Assembly (NCBI RefSeq): GCF_023053635.1
Contig: NC_086175.1
Span: forward strand, 126,312,240 to 126,376,239
Reading direction: 5' to 3'
Source: Elgaria multicarinata webbii
Lineage: Eukaryota > Chordata > Lepidosauria > Squamata > Anguidae
DNA length: 64,000 bases
A program made the translations under genes and the position numbers. The notes beneath the pieces were generated by a model. It was not told the DNA's origin. It was given only the letters and a program-made list of their open reading frames with translations, and did no database searches. Positions 1 through 12,700 of the stretch are shown here, in pieces; positions within the stretch are counted from its first letter, which is position 1; each line of letters begins with the position of its first letter.

Positions 1-278
1 TCAGGCAAGAGGTTAGGCTGCATCCCAGACACAAGAAGGCTCAATATGTATGACCCCCATATATTGTGCGCATGCTATCTATGCCACAGAAGTACGTGTG
101 GCATGTAGGGCAGGCAGGACTGAGACACATGATTCTGTGTCTCATGATTCACCAGAAGCATACAGTGATTTACAGAAGAGGTTACTGGTGAAACTGAATG
201 GGTGGTTGAAATATAGACATCACCTAAGCTAATCACATCTACTACGATGAAATTACCCATGCAACTATTAACAGGATA

Positions 279-860
279 GATCATCTTCTTGGCTCGCCGT
301 TCTGACCATGTCACTCCACTTCTGAAATCTCTTCATTGGCTTCCAATTCACTCCAGAATCCAACATAAACTCCTCCTGTTGACCTTCAAAGCTTTTCACG
401 GTCTAGCTCCTGCCTATCTCTCCTCTCTCATCTCACACTATTGCCCTGCTCGTGCTCTCCGCTCCTCTGATGCCATGCTTCTCGCCTGGCCAAGGACTTC
501 CACTTCCCTTACTCGGCTTCGTCCTTTTTCTTCTGCTGCCCCTTACGCCTGGAACGCTCTTCCAGAACACTTGAGAACTACAAACTCAATCACAGCTTTT
601 AAAACTCAGCTAAAAACTTTTCTTTTCCCTATAGCTTTTAAATATTGAGTTTGTTCTGACTCTATACTGTTAGCTTCACCCTACCTGGTGCCTGTTTACA
701 CTTCCCTGTGCCTGTTTGCATTCTCTTTCCCTCCTTATTGTTTACTACAACTTTATTAGATTGTAAGCCTATACGGCAGGGTCATGCTATTTACTGTGTA
801 ATCTGTACAGCACCATGTACATTGATGGTGCTATATAAATAAATAATAATAATAATAATT
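279..860 (+). mobile_element. L2-like LINE, 5'-truncated 3' end (family A)
   Basis: Encodes the C-terminus of an L2-type ORF2 (HWLPIHSRIQHKLLLLTFKA, ending FKTQLKTFLFP), then a 3' UTR with CTGTACAGCACCATGTACA and a TATAAATAAATAAT tail. Other copies of this family lie at 3232, 34474, 35863, 38636 and 49233. Confidence 0.85.
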
Positions 861-983
861 AAGAGGCTCCTGATGAAGTTTTAAGTTGTGATTTGCTATG
901 CATAAGCATGTCAGACCCTAAAGCATTAATAACCCTAAAGCATCTTTTGCTTGTTGACACAACTGAAATAGTTTTGTGTGCAT

Positions 984-1033
984 AGAAGAAGAAGAAGAAG
1001 AAGAAGAAGAAGAAGAAGAAGAAGAAGAAGAAA
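984..1033 (+). repeat. (GAA)n microsatellite
   Basis: About 16 uninterrupted GAA/AAG units. It lies in the HIKESHI 3' flank or UTR. Confidence 0.95.
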
Positions 1034-1223
1034 TAATAATGACTACTATTTTTAGGGCTTTAATTTTAAACCAAGTCGCAAAAATATTACAAAAGCTGTT
1101 TTTCTCCCCCTTTCCACTCAAAATTTCAAATCAATCCAGATTTTCTTTAGTGGGCTCAGTTTTCTGCATCTTTTAAGTTGCAATCTTGTTGCCGGAGCAC
1201 TTTTCAAAGAACTTGATTCAAGA

Positions 1224-1278
1224 TTATGTTTTCCAAAAGAAAGGATTGTGAGTTAGCCGTCTTTGGAAATTCTCGTAC
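1224..1278 (-). CDS. HIKESHI: HIKESHI coding exon 5 (terminal)
   Basis: 55 nt, completing Trp and then [17 protein letters not shown] and TAA (1226-1224); acceptor TCCTCCCAG after a T-rich tract. Human ends [17 protein letters not shown]. The 3' UTR runs to lower coordinates. ATTAAA at 1064-1059 is a possible poly(A) signal but is unproven. Confidence 0.95.
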
Positions 1279-3308
1279 CTGGGAGGAAAAAAGCAAATGA
1301 ACAGTTTATTTATTTATTTAACGTTTATACTGCCCAATAGATGAAGCTCTCTGAGTAGTTCACAACAATTAAAATGATAAAAAATTGTAGATAAAATACA
1401 ATATAAACGTTTAAAACTACAACATAAAAATAAAATAATCAAATAGAAACTAGCAGCAAGAAATTTAAAATGCAGGCCCAGATATAAACAAAATAAAAAA
1501 CTAAAATACCCAGGAGAATAAAATGGTCTTCACCTGGCGCCGAAATTAGCAAAGCCTAGTTTACCTTGCAGTCCCTGTGCTGAGATTTGTGCAGGATCAC
1601 AAATTAATTTCCAGAAATGGCTGCCATAGTTTGCAACCTTAAATCTAGGAAATAACAGAGCCACCATCTTCGTTTAAAATGGCAATTCTCATCAAAAACG
1701 GGCAGCTTCCAGACAGGGCAAGTAAGTCCCGTGGGCAGGCAGGGGCAGTGTTCACCATCACCCTGGATCAGGGTGAAGTAGCCAGAAGTGCTTCAGATCC
1801 AATCCATTCCAATCCAGACCAGCTCAGCCTGATCCAGTCCCAATCTGGATTTGGTGTTTGGGCCTAAAGCAGTGCACAGCTCTAACAGAAATGTTTTCAA
1901 AAACTGCAAATGGCAGTGTTATCTTATGAGGCATTCATTCCCTCCTGTGTGAGTGTGAGAAGAGGAATCAAGATTCTTTGTGGACTTATTTGAAAGGCTA
2001 TAGTTATAAAAACTACCTCAAAGACTGTTTAGAAGCTGCAATTGTTCCAGACCATGGATTTCAAATAAGTATGCAAAGATTACTAGCCCATAAAAATGTT
2101 TACTAACACATTTGCCAAATTGCAACCTTTGTAAAGCTTTTGTGCCTGCTCACCTGGAGACAAGTCAGGTTTGCCATAGGTAATCAGGCAACAGGTCATT
2201 TACAAGGATGATCTAAAGAGATGAAGTACTCTTACTCAGAATATGTATATATACTAGCAAAAAAGCCCGTCATACGACAGGTGTAGAGAAGCAGTCTGAT
2301 GAGGAGGTTAGTGAGTTTTGGCCCCTCTGCTAGGCCGGAAGCTCCTGGAAGTTATCTTTCTTCAGAACTTGGAACTTCCCTAGAAGGCCACAGTTCCGAG
2401 AAACGCCACTTGATGGCGCCAGAGGGCAAAAACGATTTCTCAGAACTTGGAGCTTCCATAGAAGGCCCCAGTTCCGAGGAACGTCCCTAGATGGCGCCAG
2501 AAGGCAAAAACTATAACTGGTTTGGAGGAGCAGTCTGGGCTTTTATAGATATATAGATATATATTCGACTATTGCTACTCTAACGAGGCAATTCTTGGTT
2601 AGGAGCAAATTCCAATATTGTTGCAACTGGCATAATTCAGTTGCTAAAGACACATCCCACCCTCCCAACTTACCATTTCAGAACTACATTTGCAGGAATG
2701 AAAGCTTCAGATGGGTTGGGTATCATTTGGGCCTGAGTGACAGTGAAGGATGAGGTGAAGTTATAAAAATTATCTAGCATCTTTTGAGTGAACTGAAATA
2801 CAAAAATATATATTGTGTGACCATAATTGCATGTCCAAAATCATCTCCATCGGCACTTCTAGACTGACACATGGTGGAGTGCACTATTTTGGAGGAGAAA
2901 CAATCATTTTACAGATAGGGTGTGAGGAAAAACACGCTAGTATTCTGCATGAAAACTCAGGGCTGATTTACCTCCAAAGGGTGTGTGAGAGGGCAGCTCG
3001 TTCAAATGACCTTTCGCTTCCTCTCCTCCTCCTTGCAGTCCCCCGTGCCCCCAAAAAACTCTCCAGGGGGTCGGGCAGAACGCTTGAACAGTGGAGGCTG
3101 TACCATAAGGAGCTGCAGCGCAAGGAGGGGTATTACCCAAATCTGGGCAGAGGGCCCTCGCACCAACAGTGCTCCTGCTCATGCAATATTCCTCCGGTCC
3201 ATTTCAGGCAATTCTCCCTTCACACTGCAGCTCTGCGGCAGAGTCTTGCTATTTACTGTTTTACTCTGTACAGCACCATGTACATTGATGGTGCTATATA
3301 AATAAATA

Positions 3309-3348
<40 letters not shown>

Positions 3349-6300
3349 TGTACGTCACAGCACCCACTGTTCAGAAGGACTCCCTCGACCCTCTGGAGAG
3401 GGTTTTCGGGGAGTACAGGAGGGGAAGAGGAAAGATTGGTTGTATGAGCTGCCTTTTGCTCACACAAACATTGGATTCAGCCCTCAGAAATGTAGAATGG
3501 CAATGAGTGCCTACAGTTTATACATGGTGGTGATGTGCTCAGTTGATCCATCACTCCTGCTGCCTCATGGCTAGCGCCAGGAAAGGTTTCAGGACAGCAG
3601 GAAGCCACTTCCAGCCAAGTCAGACTGGGGGTGGGGTGGGGACACCTGAACAGTTACGAACACCAGGGAAGAGAAACAGTGGGCCTGTTCAGAAGACACC
3701 TTCAACCATGGCTTTAACCATGGTGGATAAGGCTTTTTGCTTTATTCACTGTGGTTAAAGCTGTGATTTAAGGGGTCTTCTGAACACAGCCTTGCTTCAT
3801 GGTTAAAGCCATGGTTTAAGGTGTCTTCTGAACAGTGAGAAGCCGCAAAAGCAAAGAGTGATTTCTGAGATAGGAAACTGTCCTTCCCAAAAGAGTTTTT
3901 ATGATGTATTGTAAGTTGTTTTGTGGATTTTTTTTAAGCCACTTCGAGTAACATTAGCTTGGAAGCAGGGTATAAATCGGGGTAGGCGGTTGAAAAAGAG
4001 AGTGCTCAAAATGGATAGGACAAATCTCAATTCCAAAAGTCTCTAGGCCAGCCTTCCTCAACCTGGGGCGCTCCAGATGTGTTGGACTACAACTCCCAGA
4101 ATGCCCCAGCCTGGGGCATTCTGGGAGGTGCAGTCCAACACATCTGGAGCGCCCCAGGTTGAGGAAGGCTGCTCTAGGCAGTTCTCCATCTACACATACA
4201 GTTGCCCAGCAGAATACCATAACGTTCTTGCAAACTGCCATCTGTTCTCAAAGTGATGAGAGAGAGAGAGAATGTGAGTTTATTTGTTTGTTTTTAGAGA
4301 GAATTTAACTATGGTGACAGCAATGAGAGTGCCTCTGGAATCAGTTAATAATGGAAAAGCTCATTAATCAAATTAAGGGGCAGGCCAAGCCAGAAACGTT
4401 TCTACGCTATTCAGTATCCTTTTCTAGAATTACGCTCATCACTCATTGCAGACTCATGCTTCACTTGACAAACATAAAACTGTGCTGACTTGTTGAAATG
4501 CCTTTAAAGTTCCGGCAATCCATAAGGGCAGAACAGTCCTCAAAGATCCTTTTATATGCAAAGGGTGGTTTTCTGAGTAGCAAATGTTATGTTACTTATA
4601 TGGTACTTGCATCTGCCTCTGATAGGATTGTACTGTAAAAAGAAAGTTGCTGTTATTTTAAATCTATGTAAATATATCCACCATATGATGGAAAAGGAGG
4701 ATTTATCCATTTAGGAGGGAATCTACACGTCGTTGTGAGGGTGCTTGCATGCGCCCCCAGTGCGCCCCCAAAATGACTGTTTAGACGGAGAAAGAAGAGA
4801 TGGAGGAGGAGGCGGCAGCGGCAGAGGCGGCTGGGGAACCGGCCGCGTCCTTGCCGCCGCCTCCCCGCCGGCCTCCTGCTGCCGGGGTAAGAGCCACCCA
4901 GGTCGGAGAGCTCGGCGGAAGCGGAAGCTGAGCTCTCCGACCTGGGTGGCTCTTACCCCGGCAGCAGGAGGCCGGTGGGGAGGCGGCGGCGGCAAGGATG
5001 CGGCCGGTTCCCCAGTCGTCGCCTCTTCTTTCTCTGTCTACAGTCGTTTGGGGGGCGCACTGGGGGTGCATGCAAGCGCCCTCACAACGACGTGTAGATT
5101 CCCTCCAAGTTTCAGTTGCTGAATATACACGGTATACGTGCATTGGCTTGGATGCTAAGGTAAGTAAGCGGAAAGGAAGATTCTCCTCTCCCCACTGCAG
5201 CTGCTTGAATCCCCTGAAATGCTTCTCCTTAGGGTTGCCGATGTGAAGGGGGGGGGGTCCTGAACAGTGTGGGATGGGGGGGGCTGCTGGGGGAGGACAA
5301 AATCACAATATGGGGCAATTCCTCCCTTCCCCAGGTGCTCCCACATCCCATCCACCCCCCCCATCCCCTCTATAGAGGCTTATCAAGGAGCACAGCCAGC
5401 AGCAACAGGCTTTTGGGAACTTTTGGTCACTTATCTTTGGGATCCAAAGCAAAATTTAGAGAAAAACTGGAGAGATGGCTAGAAATCTTTTTTTAAAAAA
5501 ATGGGACTAGTAAACTCACACTTAGAGAAGTAGATGTTCCACTGCAATGGTTCTTAAAAGTCCCGGTCTTTAGGAAATCCTTTCCATGCCTGCCAAGGAA
5601 CCCCAATGCATTGTAGAGGATTTGGAGAAGTGTTTTAGGGGGCAGACTCAGTTCCTATTAGGCCTGTGTTCATCAAGACTGTGCCCTAGATTAGAACACA
5701 CCCAGCATTCCTTTAAAGCTGCATGTTACAAAGGGCAGAGATGCAGAAGCTGCTTTTTCAGGGAAGCTTAAGCTTATTCACCATTATTGAGCCTTGTGTG
5801 GCGCAGAGCGGTAAAGCAGCAGTTTCTGCAGCTGTAACTCTCCCCACGGCCTGAGTTCAATCCCAGCGGAAGCTGGTTTCAGGCAGCCGGCTCGGGTCGA
5901 CTCAGCCTTCCATCCTCCTGAGGTCGGTAAAATGAGTACCCAGCTAGCTGGGGGAAAGGGAATCACGGCCGGGGAAGGCAACAGCAAACCACCCCGCTAT
6001 AAGGCCTGCCAAGAAAACGTCAGCGAAAGCTGGTGTCCCTCCCAGAGTCAGTAATGACTCAGTGCTTGCACGAGAGGTTCCTTTCCTTTCCACCATTATT
6101 GATCTTTTTCATTGAGGAACTCATTGAGGAGCTGCATGTTACAAAGGGCAGAGATGCAGAAGCTGCTTTTTCAGGGAAGCTTAAGCTTATTCACCATTAT
6201 TGAGCCTTGTGTGGCGCAGAGTGGTAAAGCAGCAGTTTCTGCAGCTGTAACTCTCCCCACGGCCTGAGTTCAATCCCAGCGGAAGCTGGTTTCAGGCAGC

Positions 6301-6720
6301 CGGCTCGGGTCGACTCAGCCTTCCATCCTCCCGAGGTCAGTAAAATGAGTACCCAGCTAGCTGGGGGAAAGGGAATCACGGCCGGGGAAGGCAACAGCAA
6401 ACCACCCCGCTATAAGGCCTGCCAAGAAATCGTCAGCGAAAGCTGGTGTCCCTCCCAGAGTCAGTAATGACTCAGTGCTTGCACGAGAGGTTCCTTTCCT
6501 TTCCACCATTATTGATCTTTTTCATTGAGGAACTCCCAAGATTCCCAAGAGCACAGTGCAGTGAGTTTGACCCCAGAAGAAAGGGTATCGGTCAGGTATT
6601 GGACTTACACAGGTGTCCTAAATTCTGTTTATTAAATGTATAATGGCCTGTTCATAGGGCAGTTTTCTGATTTCTTAGAATAGGCCAGGTTGGGTAATTC
6701 TGTAGGCTTCCAGACACAGA

Positions 6721-6772
<52 letters not shown>

Positions 6773-9700
6773 ATTGGTATCAAGTAAGCAGTCACCAACC
6801 AACATGCTAGCTGTGATGCTGATAAGAGTACAATCCTCAACTCAACAATTCAGCTGCCTAATTTCCTCTGAATTGGGATTTCTTGGTCACAGGAAAAAAG
6901 TAACTTATTACCTGCCTGCAATGTTTTCTATCAGAAAAGAGTATAAAAGATTGAGCTATGGCCTAACCAATTTGGCTTTGCTCTAGGGGGAATGTGCACA
7001 ACCAACCTGGAGGACTTTGGGTTCTAGGAAAGCCCTCTAATATGCTGTTAAAGTTGCCAGCTCCACAGGCTGAAGAGATGTGTGAGCTTTCTTTGTATTT
7101 TTTTCCCTGCATCCATTTTCTTTTTCCTGCATCCATTTTCTATCAATAAACTGTCATTCCTTCCACAAGTGGTCTAGTTTCATCTCGGAAATCCAAAGAT
7201 CTACTTTGACTGGGTCCTGGATGTATCAGGCCTCCAGATTAACACACAAAGTTTGACAAGGGCTCCTCTAATGAATGGCAAGTTCATTAATGCACCACCT
7301 GTCCTCATTGTATCATGTCCAACACTCCAAGGCCAAGTAACAAAGACTGCTGTGCCAGAAACTACTGGAATCAAAATGGTTCCCCGATTACCTCTGTGAA
7401 CGAATTGACTGATGATACAGCGGCACTTGCTACAGGAGTTTGCTGAGCCAAGAGATCCAGCAGCTCCACAGAGACCCCAATCTGGGCAACAGATGGCATT
7501 TGGGGGATATTCATGGCTCCAAACGGGTGTTGGCTGCCTTTCCCTAGAAGAGACATCACAGGTGGCCTGATGCATCAGCCCTTGTCTCAACACAAGCACA
7601 ATCCTGAACACACCCCATATTAACGCAAGACTTTTTTGGAATAAGCAGCAGCTACCCTGTCACCATTATGAAACAGAACACAGCAACAAATAACAACATT
7701 TTTAAAGCACAAAGCTTCAGAAATCAGTCTCTAGCAACATATAAAGGGATACAGTGGAAGGAACAAATCGAACTTGGTGTAAGAGTTATCTGTCCAAAAG
7801 CAAGGAGAACATATCAGACCTTCTTCTTGCTTTTGTTGACCTGCTTGCTGGAAATATTAGCTGTTTCTAAACATGGCACCAGGGTGTCAATATAGGACAG
7901 AAACACACACGATGTAGTAGTCTCTTCCTCCCCCCTGTAATGTGTGCAATGCTACAAATCATTACACTTTGGGTTCGCCGCACAACTTCATAGCGCTGCT
8001 ACTTGCAAGAATAGAGATAACATGAAACTTGATAACATCACACATTTTGTAGCATTACATATTACTAGGGTGACCATATGGAAAGGAGGACAGGGCTCCT
8101 GTATCTTTAACAGTTGCACAGAAAAGGAAATTTCAGCAGGCGTCATTCGGATATATGGAGAAGCTGGTGAAATTCCCTCTTCATCACAACAGTTAAAGGT
8201 GCAAGAGCTATACTAGAGTGACCAGATTTAAAAGAGGGTAAGGCACCTGCACTTTAACTGGTGTGATGAAGAGGAAATTTCACCAGGTTCCCCATATATA
8301 CAAATGACACCTGCTGAAATTTCCTTTTCAATACAATTGTTAAAGATACAGGAGCCCTGTCCTCCTTTTCATATGGTCACCCTAGCCACATGGGAAGGAC
8401 CATGAAGGCTGAATTGAACTCCTGGCCACCAGTTGCAAATCCCTACAGCAGTTTGGGGGAACCTGTGACCTGTCAGATGATGTTGAACTACAACACACAT
8501 CATCCCTGACCACTTGACCATGCTGGCTGTGGCTAACGCCAGCTGGGGCCCAAGAACATCTGGAAGGACCAGTAGTTCCGCAACCCTGCCCTACGGTAAC
8601 CCCTGACCAGCTCCAGTAATTGCATTCACTTTGCTTACCAGATTTTAGACCAGAAATTTTGAAGACAGCACTTGGTTTTTCGTTTGTGACAAAACCCAGG
8701 AGCTGCCACACTGCCACCCCATTTTCATCAGGATAGCAGAAGTAGACAGATCCGCCCATGCCCGCTGGAAAAGGCATGGTCCCCAGCATGAAGACCACCA
8801 CATGGTTGATGCTTTCGTAGTCTGTCACGTCAAATACAAACTTATCTTCTGCCACCTGTTGCGCAGCTGTTTGCACCTATGAAATAAATGCAGGCAATGA
8901 AACGTGAATTTGACCTCACTTCCGGGATGACACCCTAAAGCCCACCATCAGCTGCAGCAGAATCAAAATCACTTCTAGAAAGAAAGAAAGAAATTTTAAC
9001 CATACAGAAAGCCAAACACAACTTTAGGGACATTGTGCAGAAAAAGTTTAAATGGAGACATACCTTGTTCTAACCACCTTGGGTCTACACCTGGAAATGC
9101 AGCAACAGAGTGCCTTACTTTGCTCATGTGCTTAAACATGGCACAGAGGAGGCCAGTGGAATGATATGGCTCTTGACCACACAACTAACACTGCCCTGAA
9201 CAGCTTAAATAAAAAATGTAATGTGGGTTTTACTCAGGGCTGTTACATGATTAAAGACAGACAGGTGATTCATTGTACGGGTCTTAGTCAATTAGAGTGT
9301 AATCCTATAAAATCCATATCCAATGCTTGTAAACCTCCAAAATCGAAGGCTTATGAGCATCCAACGCAGAGCAGGAGGAACAGAGAAGGCGTTTGTCACC
9401 TCTGTTGCTCCTCCTGCTGTGAATTTTAGCTAGATGGGCTTTTTCTTCCATGTATCTCAGGCAAGTCAGAGGAGGAGGGGAGGAGACCAGAGAGTCCTCA
9501 GGATAGCCAATCTAGTCCCTCCCCTCCCCCACCAACACATTCCCTTTACCCTTCTTTCAAGGTCACTTTTGAGGCTTTGCAGAGAAGGTTGGTGCTTTTA
9601 TCTCCATGCCGGCTTCAAGGGGGAGGGAGTGCAGATTCCTGGCTCTGAGGTTGGAGTGGTACCTTCAACCTCGGATCCATGAATCTGAAATATCCTACCT

Positions 9701-12700
9701 GCCCCCAAAGCTGCCTGGGACCATAGGATTGCTTAAATATTAAAGATTAAATTGGCAAATGAGAAAAATCAGTAGTCTCAAAGAAAACGCATCACAACAG
9801 GCATGATCTTAGAAGAGGCATCTCTCAAGCAGGAGGTAATGCCTTTTGTTAAGATAGGGCTTATCACCTGCAGATTTTAACAGCACTTGCATGAGAAAAA
9901 AAACATGTTAGTTTTATTGTGCATTTTATTTGTTTACATATTTATATCCTGCTTTTCAAAGCAAAAGCCTTCACAAAGTAGCTCACAGTAACTTAGGGCA
10001 TGTCAACACCAGCCATTTATCCCAAGCTGGTCATGTGATCATCCCTAAGCATCTAAATGATGCAGAGGGGATCCTGGGGTTAACTAGAGACAACCACTCA
10101 CTTTGCCCAGGATAACTGGGACTACGATTTTCCCAAATTCTACTGCAGTCCCGGGACAACCCTGAGGTCCGGGGGCGATGTGGCACTTACTCTTAGGTAG
10201 GGCGACCATATGAAAAGGAGGACAGGGCTCCTGTATCTTTAAAGTTGTATAGAAAATGGAATTTCAGCAAGTGTCATTTGAATGCATATACCACCTGGTG
10301 AAATTTTGTCTTCATCATAACAATTAAAGCTGCAGAAGTCCTGCCCTCTTGACCAGATGCAAAAGAAAGGAGGGCACCTAAAGCTTTATTGCGATGAAGA
10401 GGGAATTTCACCAGATGCTGTCTGCATACAAATGACACCTACTGAAAATCCCTTTTCTCTACAACTGTTAAAGATACAGGAGCCCTGTCCTCCTTTTCAT
10501 ATGGTCACCCTATCTTAGGGACTGCCACTGCAAGGAGACTCCGTGCCCATTGGGGGGGGGGGAGTTGTTTTGTCACTGTGCAATGGCTCTCATGTGTGCG
10601 TGTTTTTTAAAAACAACAACACTTACTTTGGAGCCAGTGTTGCTTGTCTCCGATTTGGGGGGGAAAAAAAAGGAATGGAGTCCCAGAACGTCCCTCCTCA
10701 CTTCCGGGATGACGCGCAGGTGTGTGCATGCTGGGGGAGAATCCTGGAAGCGGGAAAGTTCAGGATCCTCCCCCCCCCCCCCCGCTTACATCCTGGAAGG
10801 CTCATAGATGTAGATGAGCCCTTAATGAATACCAGTATAATTTAAATTTAAAATCAATGTCAATCATTAAACAACAAGTTCATAAAAGCAATCTAACTGT
10901 AATTACAATTACTAAGCAACAACAGCAGTAAAAAATAAAACACAGGACAAAATAAAAAGCAAATTAACCTAAAAGCAACAGTAATATAAAACAGAAAAAC
11001 AACACAGTACTTCGATTAAAAGTAGATTGGAATAAGAAAACACAATAAAGAACAAGTCGTTCATATATCCTATAGGAGGGAGTTCCAAAGAGTTCAGTAG
11101 GATAGCTACTGAGCCTGTCTATCCTGCCAGCCAGTTTAATAGAACTTGATGACAGGCCTATGAGAAATGTAAAAATATACTGTCCAATTAATTGAGGGGG
11201 GACCTATTTTCCATTGAACAAAACATTTTAAATCACTTTATATCATAGATTAAGCATTACAGACCTATTTTTTTACAATTAGTTTCATAGGCAGCTCACG
11301 GTTTGTTTTTAATGGACCCCAGAATTGTTGTTTTTAAAGGGATACTGTTGTTTTTATGTTTCTGATGTTTTTTTTTAAAATTGTGTATACTTTTTAATGT
11401 TTACCAGTTTTAACCCTTGTAAACCCCCCAGAGAGCTTTGGCTATGGGGCGGTATATAAATATAATAAATAAAATAAGTATAAATAAATAAATACTTGCC
11501 ACAGCCTTTAGGGCAGAAGAGAGATTTGCTCACATCACTGCATAGTTATATAAGGGTGACCATATGAAAAGGAGGACAGGGCTCTTGTATCTTTAACAGT
11601 TGCATAGAAAAGGGAATTTCAGCAGATGTCATTTGTACATATGGAGAACCTGGTGAAATCCCCTCTTCATCACCACAGTTAAAGCTGCACGAGCTATACT
11701 AGAGTGACCAGATGCAAAAGAGGGCAGGGCTCCTGCAGCTTTAACTGTTGCAATGAAGAGGGAATTTCCCCAGATTCACCATATATACAAATGACACCTG
11801 CTGAAATTTCCTTTTCAATACAAATGTTAAAGATACAGGAGCCCTGTCCTCCTTTTCATATGGTCACCATAACTAAGGCATTCAAGGGGCAGCTGGACAA
11901 CCATCTGTCAGGGATGCTTTAGGGTGGATTCCTGCATTGAGCAGGGGGTTGGACTCGATGGCCTTGTAGGCCCCTTCCAACTCTGCTATTCTATGATTCT
12001 AAGAAGCCACTACAAGACAGGTTGCTCTTTACTGCTTTTGGCATGACGCAGCCCTGCCTTTTAAAAAAGTACTAAGATGCTAGCCATCTTCGTTACGTCA
12101 GTTCGTCTCCCTAAAAGATTATAACACAAGTTGCCTTAAACAGGCAAGATGTGAGCAGTCAATTCGCCAGGGAGCCATCAACAAAGTCCCAAGAGGGAGT
12201 AGAGTAGGGTGACCCTATGAAAAGGTGGACAGGGCTCTTGTATCTTTAACAGTTGAATAGAAAAGAGGATTTCAGCAGGTGTCATTTGTATGCATGCAGC
12301 ACGTGGTGAAATTCCCTCTTCATCACAACAGTTAAAGCTGCAGGAGCTATACCAGAGTGACCAGATTTAAAAGAGGGCAGGGCTCCTGCAGCTTTAACTG
12401 TTGTGATGAAGAGTAAATTTCACCAGGTTCTCCATATATAGATTGCAAGCTGAATATGAGCCAACAGTGCAATATGACTGTAAGAAAGGCAAATGCTATT
12501 TTGGGCTGCATTAATAGAAGTATAGCTTCCAAATCGCGTGAGGTACTGGTTCCTCTCTATTCAGCCCTGGTTAGGCCTCATCTATAGTATTGCATCCAGT
12601 TCTGGGTTCCACAATTCAAGAAGGACGCAGACAAGCTGGAGCGTGTTCAGAGGAGAGCAACCAGGATGATCAGGGGTCTGGAAACAAAGCCCTATGAAGA

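Larger units (their letters stand above)
5718..6533. repeat. Tandem segmental duplication, 413-bp unit
   Basis: 5718-6130 is repeated at 6131-6533 with only a few base differences. Each unit contains a whole Sauria SINE plus identical unique flanks. The extra TCATTGAGGA at the junction (6121-6130) repeats nearby sequence. The duplication therefore postdates the SINE insertion. Confidence 0.9.

Noticed and set aside
4745-5143. ORFs of about 120 aa on both strands of the foldback element
   Set aside because: Mirror-image products of the palindrome and its GC content. Only the short donor-ended frame at 4800 merits a test.
7201-7611. 136-aa minus-strand ORF over HIKESHI exon 3
   Set aside because: It uses a different frame from the conserved exon and runs into intron on both sides.
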